A DNA stretch of 64,000 nucleotides. Source: Streptoalloteichus hindustanus (GTDB lineage: Bacteria > Actinomycetota > Actinomycetes > Mycobacteriales > Pseudonocardiaceae). Of this stretch, positions 8,421 through 17,253 are shown piece after piece. The stretch spans positions 124,001 to 188,000 of the forward strand of contig NZ_FQVN01000002.1 of the NCBI RefSeq assembly GCF_900129375.1, in the 5' to 3' direction. The notes beneath the pieces were generated by a model. That model was not told the DNA's origin, did not search any database, and saw nothing but the letters and a program-made list of their open reading frames with translations. The position numbers were made by a program, and so were the translations under genes. The first letter of the stretch is position 1; the number at the start of each line of letters is the position of its first letter.

Positions 8421-9045
8421 AGCGACCGGACTGGCCGGCGACGCCCCGGATCAGCACGATCACCGACTCGCGCACGTCCTCCTTGGTGCGCTCCGGGTGG
8501 AAGACGTGCCAGTCCAGCGCCACCACCAGCAGGGTGCCGAACAACGCGGCCGCCGCCGTCGCGGGCTGCACGCCCGCCGGGAGCCGGCCGGACTCGGCCA
8601 ACCGGTCCAACACGCCGCGCAGGATCAACGCGATGTCGTCCCGCAGCAGCTCCAGGGTCTCCCGCCACGCGCCCGGCGTCCGCCACATCTCGCTGACCAG
8701 GAGTTGCGCGAACGACGGGTACTCGGCGAAGAAGCCGAGCGCCTCGTCGACGGTCGCCTCCAACGCCGCCGACGGGTCGGTCAGCGCCGAGGCCCGGCGC
8801 AGCCGCTCGGACAACAGGTCGACCCCGTGCCGGAGCAACGCCTCGACCAGCGCGTCCTTGCTGCCGAAGTTGTAGTAGACGGTGCCCTTGGCCACGCCGG
8901 CCTCGGCGGCGATCTCGTCCACCGTCACCCCGGCCGCGCCCCGCTCCCCGACCAGCCGCAACGCCGCGTCGAACAGCTTCTGCTTGGTCGCCTCCGTGCG
9001 GCCGGACCGGGACGCCCCGGTCCGGCCGCCCCTGGGAACGCTCAC
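8419..9045 (-). CDS. TetR-family transcriptional regulator
   Basis: A protein of 208 residues. The N-terminal helix-turn-helix is clear: TVDEIAAEAGVAKGTVYYNF at about 41-60, preceded by helix 1 (TKQKLFDAALRLVGERG). The C-terminal helices form the ligand-binding and dimer domain. It is the last gene of a three-gene operon and its GTG overlaps the stop of the membrane protein gene (GTGA). It is the likely repressor of this operon, acting at the palindrome ACTGAC-CA-GTCAGT at 11866-11879 in front of the first gene. The inducing ligand is unknown; similar operons respond to amphipathic compounds. Confidence 0.88.
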   Translation of the reverse strand: MSVPRGGRTGASRSGRTEATKQKLFDAALRLVGERGAAGVTVDEIAAEAGVAKGTVYYNFGSKDALVEALLRHGVDLLSERLRRASALTDPSAALEATVDEALGFFAEYPSFAQLLVSEMWRTPGAWRETLELLRDDIALILRGVLDRLAESGRLPAGVQPATAAAALFGTLLVVALDWHVFHPERTKEDVRESVIVLIRGVAGQSGR

Positions 9046-11141
9046 AGCACCAGCTCCGGCTTGAGCTTCTTCGGTGTCCACACCTTCTGCTGGCGGGCCG
9101 CCAGCGCGGACAGGGCCAGGCCGGCGACGAGCCACCCGACGATCACCGCGACATCCACGCCCATACCGGACAGCGAACCGCCATAGATCAGGTGACGCAA
9201 GCCGTCGACCACGTAGGACAGCGGGAGCACCATGTGCAGCGGGTGCAGCGGGGCCGGGGTCGTCTGCCACGGGAACGTGCCGCCGGCCGTGGTGAGCTGG
9301 AGCACCAGCAGCACGAGGGCGACGAACTTGCCGACCGAGCCGAGGAACGAGTTCAGGCCGTGCAGCAGCGCGGTGAACGCCAGCGAGGTCAGCAGCAGCA
9401 GGCCGAAGGTGGCCACCGGGTGCGCCGGGCTCACCCCGATCAGCGTGGTGACGATCGTGTACAGCAGCGTCACCTGCGCGGCGCCGAGCAGCGCCGCCGG
9501 CAGCCAGCCGCCCAGCGCGATCCGCAGCGCCGGCTGGCCGGCGGCCAGCGCCCGCGCGTTCAGCGGCTTGATCAGCAGGAACAGCACGAACGCGCCGATC
9601 CACAGCGACAGCCCGAGGAAGAACGGGGCCAGCCCGGCGCCGTACTTGCCGGCGTCCGCCTCGCTCAGCTTGTTGATCGCGACCGGGTCGCTGATCGTCT
9701 CGGCGGTGGCCTTCCTGGTCGGGTCGTCCGGGTTGGGCACCTTGCCGGCGCCCTCGCCGATCTTGGTGGCCAGCTCCTGGGCGCCGTCCCTGGCCTTCGC
9801 GGTGCCCTCGTTGATGAGCTTGTCGGTGTTGGTGACGACCTCGCGCTCGCCGTCCCGGAGCCGGGTCACGCCGTCGACGAGCTGGGGCGCGCTGGCGGCG
9901 AGCCGGCCGGTCCCGTCGGAGAGCTGCCTGGCGCCGTCGGACAGCCGGCCGATGCCGTTGACGAGCTCGGTGGAGCTGGCCGCGAGCTGGTTGTTGCCGT
10001 CGGCGACCTGCTTGGCGCCGTCCGACATCCGCTTGGCCCCGTCGGCGACCTGCTTGGCGCCGTCGGACAGCCGGTTGACGTCGGCGACCTTGCCCTGGAG
10101 CTGGCCGTTGAGCTCGTTCAGCCGCGTGTTGGCCTTGCCGACCAGGTCGCAGCCGGGCAGGCCGGGGTGCTCGGCGCACGCCTGACGGGCCAGCTTGTGG
10201 ACGTCGTCGTTGTTCAGGTGGTCGGTGACCTGCTGCGCGGCCCGGCCGACCTCGCTCGCCTTGGCGGCGAGCTCCGCGTTGCCGGCCGCGACCTTCCGGG
10301 CTCCGTCGGAGAGCTGGTTGGCCCCCTCGGCGACCTGGGTGGCTCCGTCGGCGAGCTTCCTGGTCTTGGCGGGCATGTCCCTGGTCTTGTCCTGCAGCTG
10401 GCCGAGCCCGCCGGCGACCTGCTTCATGCCGTCGTCGAGCTGCTTGGACTGTGCGGGCATGTCCTTGGTCTTGCCGTACATCTCGTCGAGGCCGTTGAGC
10501 AGCTTGCGCTGGCCCTCGGTGTTCAGCCTGCGCAGGTTCGCGTCGACCTGGGCGTTGCCGTCGGCCAGCCTGGCCGAGCCGTCGGCGGCCTCCCGCATCT
10601 TCTGGGCGATGGTGTTGAAGCCCAGGAGGAACTTGTCGGCGGCCTCCTTGCCGACCTTGGCGGTGACCGCCCGGCGGATCTCGTCGGTGACCTTGTTGGC
10701 GATCGTGCCGACGAGGTAGTTGTTCGCGTCGTTGGTGGTGACGATGATCGTGCCCTGCTTGGGCCGGAAGTCACCGGCGGAGGTCAGGGCCTCGGAGAAG
10801 TCGGCGGGGAAGGTCAGCGAGAACGTGTAGCGGCCGTTGCGCACCCCGTCCTCGGCGTCGGCGCGGTCGGTGCGGTGCCAGTCGAACTTCCTGCCGTCGA
10901 CCAGCTCCTTGGCCACGTCCTCGCCGGCGCGCATGGGCTTGTCGTCCTTGGTGGCGCCGCGGTCGTCGACCACGATGGCGGCCGGCACCTCGCCGAGGTT
11001 CGCGTACGGGTCCCAGTTGGCGTAGAGGTACAGCGAGCCGTACATGAGCGGCACCAGCACCAGGGCCAGCACCGCGAGCTTGGGGAGCTTCCCTGCGGTG
11101 ATCCGGCGCAGCTCGGCGGCCGCGAGGCGGAACGGGGTCAC
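9042..11141 (-). CDS. YhgE/Pip-family membrane protein
   Basis: A protein of 699 residues with an N-terminal membrane helix (about 20-42, ending YLYANWDPYANL) and a large extracytoplasmic domain. The domain contains a long stretch of heptad-like repeats in which (D/L)GA..(V/L)(A/S)DG recurs, and is followed by about five membrane helices (about 525-685). This is the YhgE/Pip architecture, related to phage-infection protein and to the T7SS component YueB/EsaA. Its role may be export of envelope compounds or a structural one. GTG at 11141 is chosen because it overlaps the upstream ATPase stop and gives the usual N-terminus VTPFRLAAAELRR. It is the second gene of the operon. Confidence 0.88.
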   Translation of the reverse strand: MTPFRLAAAELRRITAGKLPKLAVLALVLVPLMYGSLYLYANWDPYANLGEVPAAIVVDDRGATKDDKPMRAGEDVAKELVDGRKFDWHRTDRADAEDGVRNGRYTFSLTFPADFSEALTSAGDFRPKQGTIIVTTNDANNYLVGTIANKVTDEIRRAVTAKVGKEAADKFLLGFNTIAQKMREAADGSARLADGNAQVDANLRRLNTEGQRKLLNGLDEMYGKTKDMPAQSKQLDDGMKQVAGGLGQLQDKTRDMPAKTRKLADGATQVAEGANQLSDGARKVAAGNAELAAKASEVGRAAQQVTDHLNNDDVHKLARQACAEHPGLPGCDLVGKANTRLNELNGQLQGKVADVNRLSDGAKQVADGAKRMSDGAKQVADGNNQLAASSTELVNGIGRLSDGARQLSDGTGRLAASAPQLVDGVTRLRDGEREVVTNTDKLINEGTAKARDGAQELATKIGEGAGKVPNPDDPTRKATAETISDPVAINKLSEADAGKYGAGLAPFFLGLSLWIGAFVLFLLIKPLNARALAAGQPALRIALGGWLPAALLGAAQVTLLYTIVTTLIGVSPAHPVATFGLLLLTSLAFTALLHGLNSFLGSVGKFVALVLLVLQLTTAGGTFPWQTTPAPLHPLHMVLPLSYVVDGLRHLIYGGSLSGMGVDVAVIVGWLVAGLALSALAARQQKVWTPKKLKPELVL

Positions 11142-11851
11142 GACTTCTCCATGGGCAGCGTCATCGTGGGGGAGAGGGGGGCGGCGCCGGCGGGCTGGTC
11201 GCCCTCGGGCGCGCGGACGGCGATCGGCGCCGGCTGCTCGTGCTGGCCGAGCCGGGCGCTGGGGACCTTCAGCAGCGCGGCGGCCGGCGGCGCGCACAGC
11301 ACGACCACGGCGAGGCCCTGCTCGGCCTGACGCCGGGCGAGCGACCACCACGCCAGCGGGTCGGTGCCGTGGCGGTCGGGGCAGTCCAGGACGAGCGCCC
11401 GGACGCCCCGGCGCAGGGCGGCCAGCTCCACCAGCAGGCGGATGCGGACGTCCGGCGGGACGGCGTCGAAGCGGCTGTGCGCGTACTGGCTGAGGTCGCG
11501 CTCGGCGAGCCAGGTGGCGACGGAGCGCCGGGAGGCGCGGTGGCCGCCCAGACCCATCTCCTCCCGCACCACGAAGGCCAGGTCCAACGCGTCCTCGGGC
11601 GCGGACACCCCGGGGGCGTCGACCACGGCGACCTTGCGCCGGAGGCGGCGCGGGTCCTCCTTGCCGTTGAGCAGCACCGTGCCGGAGCTGGGGCGCATCC
11701 GACCGGACAGGGCCAGCGCCAACGCCGTGTGCCCCTGTCCCGGTTCGCCGCTCACCAGCGCGACCTCGCCGGACCGCACCGCCAGCGAGGTTGGGCGCAG
11801 CAGCGTTCCCTGCGCGCCGTCGACGCCCACCCGCTGGGCCTGGATCTCCAC
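11138..11851 (-). CDS. Degenerate ABC-type ATP-binding protein partnered with YhgE/Pip
   Basis: A protein of 237 residues with the fold pattern of an ABC ATPase. The Walker A region is GEPGQGHT at 35-42, in which the catalytic lysine is replaced by histidine. Walker B-like ALVLDCPD is present but no LSGGQ signature can be found. It may therefore bind nucleotide poorly or act structurally. It is the first gene of the operon with the YhgE/Pip protein, so it may be the cytoplasmic partner of that membrane protein. The GTG start has AAGGAGG about 7 nt upstream. The TetR operator lies 15 bp before the start. Confidence 0.7.
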   Translation of the reverse strand: MEIQAQRVGVDGAQGTLLRPTSLAVRSGEVALVSGEPGQGHTALALALSGRMRPSSGTVLLNGKEDPRRLRRKVAVVDAPGVSAPEDALDLAFVVREEMGLGGHRASRRSVATWLAERDLSQYAHSRFDAVPPDVRIRLLVELAALRRGVRALVLDCPDRHGTDPLAWWSLARRQAEQGLAVVVLCAPPAAALLKVPSARLGQHEQPAPIAVRAPEGDQPAGAAPLSPTMTLPMEKS

Positions 11852-11865
11852 ACCGCCTCCTTTGT

Positions 11866-11879
11866 ACTGACCAGTCAGT
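11866..11879. promoter_or_regulatory. Palindromic TetR-type operator
   Basis: ACTGAC-CA-GTCAGT is a perfect 6+6 inverted repeat, a form frequent at actinobacterial TetR targets. It lies between the Shine-Dalgarno of the ATPase gene and its presumed promoter, so a bound repressor would block the operon. Confidence 0.65.
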
Positions 11880-12070
11880 TCAAATAGTGCGTCAGGACCT
11901 GGGCCCGGGGCAAACCGGGACTTTGTGATCTTGAAAACGGCCGCGGCGCGGGTCCGCTCCCTCTTTCGGGGGAGTGCGATAGCCCGTCAGTGGGAGGTTT
12001 CGCCCCCGTTGGCCGGTGAAGGTGATCTCCGAAGCCGAATTCCCGGTCACGAACCGGGGGGAGGGGGAGC

Positions 12071-13153
12071 GTGATGGACGTCATCCCGACGGGGACGGCC
12101 AGGGTGCCGGTGTCGGAGCGGCGGAGGTGGCCCTCGTGGGCCGGCTACGCGGCCGCGGTCTGGTCCCTGGTCTACGGGCTGCTCGGGCTGTACTGGGGCC
12201 TGGGTGGCGCCGGCTTCCCGTTCGGGCGGGCCAACGACCCCAAGGCGGACCTGTCGGTCTTCGTCGCGGCGCGGGCCGAGATCGGCGGCCCGGTGATCGC
12301 CGCGCTCGGCCTGGTCGGCGCGGTCCTGGCCGTGGTGATGGCCAGGGGACGCGGCCAGAACGGCGTCCGCGTCGTCGCCATGGCCTTCTCCTGGGTGATG
12401 GCGCTGGTCCTGCTCATCCTCGTCTCGGACTACCGCGTGCTCATGGCGGTGGCCTACACGCCGCTGTTCCTGGTGGGCCTGCCCTTCGGCTGGCCGCCTG
12501 TCAGCTACTCCGCGGCGGTGCCGTGGCCGGTGCTCAACCAGATCGTCTGCGTGGTCGGCGGGTTCCTGTGGGCCGCCACCGCCCTGGCCTACGGGCGTCG
12601 GACCCGGGGCGCGTGCGGCGACTGCGGCCGGGGCGAGGACACCGGCGCGGCCGACCTCGCCAAGGTGCGACGCCGGACGAACTGGGCCGTGGCCGTGTCC
12701 GTCGCCCTCCCCGTCTTCTACGCCCTCACCCGTTACGCGTGGCTGCTCGGCATCCCGCTCGGGATCGACGAGGACATCCTGCGGGCCGGGCAGGCCAGCG
12801 GCCTGTGGTGGGCGGGCGCCGGGCTCGCCACCATCGCCGTCGGCGGCGCGGTGCTCACCGTCGGCCTGGTGCGGCCGTGGGGCGAGGTCTTCCCGCGCTG
12901 GATCCCGGGGCTGCGCGGCCGTCGGGTCCCGGTGGCGGCCGCGGTGGTGCCGGCGATCGTGGTCGCGGTCATCGTCACCTCGGCGGGCCTGATGTACGTC
13001 CGGCTCGCGATCGCCGGGACCCTCCCGGGCGGGGGCTGGGCGACGACCGCGCCGGAGCTGGTCTGGCCGATCTGGGGCGTCGCGCTCACCGTGGCCGCCC
13101 TCGGCTACCGCGCCCGCCGACGCGGCCGGTGCCGGCACTGCGGCCGGGGCTGA
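12071..13153 (+). CDS. Polytopic membrane protein with Cys-pair motifs, unknown function
   Basis: A protein of 360 residues with about eight to nine hydrophobic segments. A cytoplasmic-type loop after the fifth carries CGDCGRG and the extreme C-terminus carries CRHCGRG, so the two half-sites together could bind a metal. I do not recognise the family and no enzyme motif is visible. Start: GTG at 12071 with GGGGGAG directly upstream, or the ATG one codon later. It stands alone between divergent and convergent neighbours. Confidence 0.7.
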   Translation: MMDVIPTGTARVPVSERRRWPSWAGYAAAVWSLVYGLLGLYWGLGGAGFPFGRANDPKADLSVFVAARAEIGGPVIAALGLVGAVLAVVMARGRGQNGVRVVAMAFSWVMALVLLILVSDYRVLMAVAYTPLFLVGLPFGWPPVSYSAAVPWPVLNQIVCVVGGFLWAATALAYGRRTRGACGDCGRGEDTGAADLAKVRRRTNWAVAVSVALPVFYALTRYAWLLGIPLGIDEDILRAGQASGLWWAGAGLATIAVGGAVLTVGLVRPWGEVFPRWIPGLRGRRVPVAAAVVPAIVVAVIVTSAGLMYVRLAIAGTLPGGGWATTAPELVWPIWGVALTVAALGYRARRRGRCRHCGRG

Positions 13154-13213
13154 GCGAGCCGACGGAGCCGAGGGGAGCGAGCCGAGGGGGAGGTCCGCCC
13201 ACGGCGCGGCGCG

Positions 13214-14140
13214 TCAGCGCAGGGCGCTCGCGGGGCGGACCTCCCACACCGTCCAGAGGGGGCGGTAACCCTGGCGCGGCCAGAACGCCGACGACAGCGG
13301 GTTCGGGGAGTGGTAGTAGAGGTAGCTGCCCGTCGCGCCCGCCCTGGCGAACTCGGCGTGGACCACCGACATCAGCCGGCGCCCGATCCCCCCGCCCCGC
13401 GCGCCCGGCAGGACCGACACGCAGTTGACGTAGCCCCAGCGGCCCGGCGGCAGCCGGACCGCCCAGCTCGACGGGTCCGGGTCGCTCCACGCGCACTCGG
13501 CCACGGCCAGCACGACGCCGTCCCGCTCGGCCACCCACACCGGGTCGCGACCCAGCAACCGCGCCCGCAGCGCGGCGCGCTTCAACGCCGCCGCGTCCTG
13601 CCGCACCACCGCCCCACCGACCAGCGCGGAGTACCGCAGCTCGGCCATGGCCAGCTCGTGGACGGCGTCGAGGTCGGCGGGGGTGGCGCGGCGGATCCGG
13701 ACCTCGCCGCCCGCCTGCGGCGGCAACGCCGGCTCGACGCGCACCGCCAGCACCGACAACGGCACCAGCCCGTGGTCCAGCATCACGCGGGCGACGGGCG
13801 CGTCCCGGCTCGGCCACACCACCACGCAGGCCGAGTCCGCGTCGGGCAGCCCGACCCGCTCGAAGCGGTGCCGCCACGCCCGGAGCAGCACCTCCACCCC
13901 GGCCGAACCGGCGTCGCCCACCAGGGGGACGAGTTCGTGGACCTCCCTGGCCGACCAGAGCGAGGGGAGCGTGCCGGGGCCGTTGCGGGACCGCAGGAGC
14001 AGCCCGGCGACCCGGCCGCCGTCCGGCAGCGCCGCGGTCAGCACGTCGCCCTCGGGCACGGCGCGGACCCTGGGCAGCAGCGGGTCCAGTCCGGCGAACC
14101 GCTCGGCCTGCGCCGTCAGCAGGTCATGGCCCATCGTCAC
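13214..14140 (-). CDS. GNAT-family N-acetyltransferase
   Basis: A protein of 308 residues. The C-terminal half (about 155-300) is a GNAT domain. It has the acetyl-CoA loop NCVSVLPGARGGGIGRRLM, followed by the SYLYYHSPNPLSSAFWPRQGYRP segment typical of the last strands. The N-terminal half (about 1-150) looks like a second, degenerate GNAT-like or family-specific domain. The substrate is unknown. GTG at 14140 or ATG two codons later may be the start. It lies 76 bp downstream of a methyltransferase gene on the same strand. Confidence 0.78.
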   Translation of the reverse strand: MTMGHDLLTAQAERFAGLDPLLPRVRAVPEGDVLTAALPDGGRVAGLLLRSRNGPGTLPSLWSAREVHELVPLVGDAGSAGVEVLLRAWRHRFERVGLPDADSACVVVWPSRDAPVARVMLDHGLVPLSVLAVRVEPALPPQAGGEVRIRRATPADLDAVHELAMAELRYSALVGGAVVRQDAAALKRAALRARLLGRDPVWVAERDGVVLAVAECAWSDPDPSSWAVRLPPGRWGYVNCVSVLPGARGGGIGRRLMSVVHAEFARAGATGSYLYYHSPNPLSSAFWPRQGYRPLWTVWEVRPASALR

Positions 14141-14216
14141 CGGAGATCTCCTCGTGGTGTGGTCGTCACCGTGTCACCGCGTCACCGCGTCGGCACCGCT
14201 TCGGGCCCGCCGCCGG

Positions 14217-15173
14217 TCACGACCGGCGGCAGACGAAGATCGCCGTGCCGGGGAACAGCCGGCCGCGCAGGGGGCTCCACTGACCCCACTCCCGGTCGTG
14301 CCCCTCGGGCCACTCGGGCTCGACCAGGTCGAGCAGCGCGAACCCCGCCCCGTGCAGCTGTCGGACGTAATCGCCCAGCGTGCGGTGGTGCTCCACGTAC
14401 GTGGCGCGCCCCGTCTCGTCGACCTCCACGTAGGGCGTGCGGTCGAAGTAGGAATTCACCACGGTGAGGCCGGACGGCCCCGGGTCGTCGGGGAAGATCC
14501 ACCGCATCGGGTGGGTGACGGCGAACACCCAGCGCCCCCCGGGGCGCAGCACCCTGGCGACCTCGCGGAACACCGCGCCGGCGTCGGCGACGAACGGGAC
14601 CGCGCCGAACGCCGAGCACGCCAGGTCGAAGGAGCCGTCGGCGAAGGGAAGCTGGTCGGCGCTGGCCTGCACCAGCGGCACCGCGACCCCGGTCTCGTCC
14701 GACGCGGCGCGCGCGTGGCGCAGCATGCCCGCGGACAGGTCCAGTGCCACCGGCAGGGCGCCCCGCGCCGCCAGCCAGCGGGAGCACGACGCCGAGCCGC
14801 AGCCCACCTCCAGCACGCGCGCGCCGGTCACCGGGCCGAGCAGGCCGGCCTCGGCCTCGCGGACCCCCTCCGGGCACCAGACGAAGTCGGCGGCGCCGAG
14901 GAAGGCCCCGTGCTCGGCCTGGTAGTCGTCGGCGTCCGCGTCCCACCACGCCCGGCTGGCCATGCGGGACTCCGCGGCGTCCACCGTGCGCTTCACCACC
15001 CCCGCGGTGCCCAGGGCGGCCTCGGCCGAGGCGTGCCGTTGCGACGCGTCCAGGGGGCCGTCGCCGAGGGGAAGGGAGGATCCCAGGGGTCCCTGCGATC
15101 CTGGGGACCCCGGAGATCCGGGAGAACCCGCCGCGTCCCTCGACTGGTGGTGGTTCGCCTCGCCGCCCACCAT
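14217..15173 (-). CDS. SAM-dependent class I methyltransferase
   Basis: A protein of 318 residues. Motif I is VLEVGCGSASCSRWL and the post-I acidic strand is PVALDLSAGML. The DLACSAFGAVPFV and VLRPGGRWVF segments complete a Rossmann methyltransferase of the UbiE/Methyltransf_11 type. The N-terminal 50 residues are low complexity, with a GSPGSPGSPGS run. ATG at 15173 is preferred over longer in-frame starts because AAGGAGC lies just upstream. The substrate is unknown. The gene is divergent from rpsA. Confidence 0.8.
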   Translation of the reverse strand: MVGGEANHHQSRDAAGSPGSPGSPGSQGPLGSSLPLGDGPLDASQRHASAEAALGTAGVVKRTVDAAESRMASRAWWDADADDYQAEHGAFLGAADFVWCPEGVREAEAGLLGPVTGARVLEVGCGSASCSRWLAARGALPVALDLSAGMLRHARAASDETGVAVPLVQASADQLPFADGSFDLACSAFGAVPFVADAGAVFREVARVLRPGGRWVFAVTHPMRWIFPDDPGPSGLTVVNSYFDRTPYVEVDETGRATYVEHHRTLGDYVRQLHGAGFALLDLVEPEWPEGHDREWGQWSPLRGRLFPGTAIFVCRRS

Positions 15174-15269
15174 GCTCCTTCCGGGTGGTTTTCGGTGTTC
15201 TCGTCCGGCGTTCGCCCAGGCGTTCCGGCCCGCCACGGCCGGGTGGCCAGGTGTCATCCGGGGGAGGGT

Positions 15270-15510
15270 TTGCCCTGCGATCGCCAAGCCGCGTACGATA
15301 CCGTGCGCGCAGTGGGTCTGCGCTGCCTGCGACCGCGCCCCAGTCACTTCCGGGTTGCCGGGGCCGGAATCAGGTGGTGATCGACGGTGTTGACGGTGCT
15401 GCCACCGGGGGGTCCGCCGCCAGGCGGTCCCGTCGGCCGACGCCGTCGAGCCGACCCGCCGCGTGGCAGAACGCCAACGACCCCTATCCGTAACCGGAGC
15501 AACCCACCTA
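15270..15510 (+). promoter_or_regulatory. rpsA promoter and long 5' leader
   Basis: The 337 bp between the methyltransferase gene and rpsA holds no gene. TTGCCC (15270-15275), an 18 bp spacer and TACGAT (15294-15299) form a plausible promoter. This would give a leader of about 205 nt before rpsA. A leader this long would leave room for autoregulation by S1, which is known for rpsA in other bacteria. No specific fold was established here. Confidence 0.5.
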
Positions 15511-16965
15511 ATGTCCACCGACACCACCACCGTCCCGGCTGCCAACTCCGCCAAGCAGCAGGTCGCCGTGAACGACGTCGGGACGGAGGAGGACTTCCTC
15601 GCCGCCGTCGACCAGACCATCAAGTACTTCAACGATGGCGACATCGTCGAGGGCACCATCGTCAAGGTCGACCGTGACGAGGTGCTGCTCGACATCGGCT
15701 ACAAGACCGAGGGCGTCATCCCCTCGCGCGAGTTGTCGATCAAGCACGACGTCGACCCGGCTGAGGTCGTCACCGTCGGTGACCACGTCGAGGCCCTCGT
15801 CCTCCAGAAGGAGGACAAGGAAGGCCGCCTGATCCTGTCGAAGAAGCGCGCTCAGTACGAGCGCGCCTGGGGCACCATCGAGGCCCTCAAGGAGAAGGAC
15901 GAGCCGGTCAAGGGCACCGTCATCGAGGTCGTCAAGGGCGGCCTGATCCTCGACATCGGCCTGCGCGGCTTCCTCCCCGCCTCGCTGGTGGAGATGCGCC
16001 GGGTGCGCGACCTGCAGCCGTACGTGGGCCGCGAGCTCGAGGCGAAGATCATCGAGCTGGACAAGAACCGCAACAACGTGGTCCTGTCCCGCCGCGCCTG
16101 GCTGGAGCAGACCCAGTCCGAGGTCCGCAGCGAGTTCCTCAACCAGCTCCAGAAGGGGCAGGTCCGCAAGGGCGTCGTCTCCTCGATCGTCAACTTCGGC
16201 GCGTTCGTCGACCTCGGCGGCGTGGACGGTCTGGTGCACGTCTCCGAGCTGTCCTGGAAGCACATCGACCACCCGAGCGAGGTTGTCGAGGTCGGCCAGG
16301 AGGTCACCGTCGAGGTCCTCGACGTCGACATGGAGCGCGAGCGGGTCTCGCTGTCGCTCAAGGCGACGCAGGAGGACCCGTGGCGCCAGTTCGCCCGGAC
16401 CCACGCGATCGGCCAGATCGTGCCGGGCAAGGTCACCAAGCTGGTGCCGTTCGGCGCGTTCGTCCGGGTGGACGAGGGCATCGAGGGTCTGGTGCACATC
16501 TCGGAGCTGGCCGAGCGCCACGTCGAGATCCCGGAGCAGGTCGTCCAGGTGGGCGACGAGGTCATGGTCAAGGTCATCGACATCGACCTGGACCGCCGCC
16601 GGATCTCGCTGTCGCTCAAGCAGGCCAACGAGGGCTTCACCCCGGACTCGGAGTTCGACCCGACCCAGTACGGCATGGCCGCCGAGTACGACGACCAGGG
16701 CAACTACATCTACCCCGAGGGCTTCAACCCGGAGACCCAGGAGTGGGAAGAGGGCTACGAGAAGCAGCGCGAGGAGTGGGAGCGGCAGTACGCCGAGGCC
16801 CACACCCGCTACGAGCAGCACATGAAGCAGGTCGCCAAGGCCGCCGAGGCCGAGGCGGAGGCCGCCACCGACCAGAACTACACCTCTGGTGGCGACTCCA
16901 GCGGCACGCTGGCCAGCGACGAGCAGCTCGCCGCGCTGCGTGAGCGGCTCTCCGGTGGCGCCTGA
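15511..16965 (+). CDS. rpsA: 30S ribosomal protein S1
   Basis: A protein of 484 residues with four S1 RNA-binding domains at roughly 38-107, 124-190, 211-279 and 296-365. The last two carry the canonical GVVSSIVNFGAFVDLGGVDG and GKVTKLVPFGAFVRVDEGI pattern. The C-terminal tail is acidic and glutamine/alanine rich. This four-domain form is usual in actinobacteria (six in E. coli). It binds mRNA on the 30S subunit and helps start translation. ATG at 15511 is chosen because the sequence MSTDTTTVPA matches the family start and GGAG lies upstream. Codon use is strongly optimised, as expected for a highly expressed gene. Confidence 0.97.
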   Translation: MSTDTTTVPAANSAKQQVAVNDVGTEEDFLAAVDQTIKYFNDGDIVEGTIVKVDRDEVLLDIGYKTEGVIPSRELSIKHDVDPAEVVTVGDHVEALVLQKEDKEGRLILSKKRAQYERAWGTIEALKEKDEPVKGTVIEVVKGGLILDIGLRGFLPASLVEMRRVRDLQPYVGRELEAKIIELDKNRNNVVLSRRAWLEQTQSEVRSEFLNQLQKGQVRKGVVSSIVNFGAFVDLGGVDGLVHVSELSWKHIDHPSEVVEVGQEVTVEVLDVDMERERVSLSLKATQEDPWRQFARTHAIGQIVPGKVTKLVPFGAFVRVDEGIEGLVHISELAERHVEIPEQVVQVGDEVMVKVIDIDLDRRRISLSLKQANEGFTPDSEFDPTQYGMAAEYDDQGNYIYPEGFNPETQEWEEGYEKQREEWERQYAEAHTRYEQHMKQVAKAAEAEAEAATDQNYTSGGDSSGTLASDEQLAALRERLSGGA

Positions 16966-16994
16966 TCGTCACTAGCCGTCCACGGCTGACGCCG

Positions 16995-17029
16995 AAGGGC
17001 CCCGCACTCGATCCGAGTGCGGGGCCCTT
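16995..17029 (+). terminator. rpsA terminator hairpin
   Basis: A perfect 16 bp inverted repeat (arms 16995-17010 and 17014-17029, 3 nt loop) lies 30 bp after the rpsA stop. Confidence 0.85.
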
Positions 17030-17139
17030 CCGCATGAAGGCACGGGTTGTCCGGGGTCGTTCCGCTGCGTTCGGTCACCGTGGTCGGCACGTTCGTGGTG
17101 GTCGGAGCGCGTCTTCTTGTCAAGCGCTGACGGCGGAGC

Positions 17140-17167
17140 TGTGGACAACGCCGACGGGTTGTCCACA
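17140..17167. promoter_or_regulatory. Inverted DnaA-box pair, locus B
   Basis: TGTGGACAA (17140-17148) and TTGTCCACA (17159-17167) are perfect boxes facing each other inside a 13+13 bp inverted repeat (AGCTGTGGACAAC and its complement). The second box ends exactly 38 bp before the module at 17206. Confidence 0.6.
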
Positions 17168-17205
17168 GCTTTCCGTGTTGGGTTGGTGGCGCCCTGTGGT
17201 GCCCG

Positions 17206-17253
17206 GATAGGCTGGAGCGGGGCTCGCCCCCCAGGGCGGGTGGGGGCTGTCCC
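17206..17253 (+). repeat. Conserved 48 bp GATAGGCT module, copy B
   Basis: Differs from copy A at a single base over 48 bp. TAGGCT at 17208-17213 is the -10-like part. An 8 bp hairpin (AGCGGCAC/GTGCCGCT, 17263-17288) follows, ending about 70 nt after the predicted transcript start. It lies between the rpsA terminator and the small gene on the minus strand. Confidence 0.7.

Noticed and set aside
9192-11330. Open frame of about 710 codons opposite the YhgE/Pip gene, rich in repeats
   Set aside because: The repeats mirror the heptad repeats of the real gene on the minus strand.
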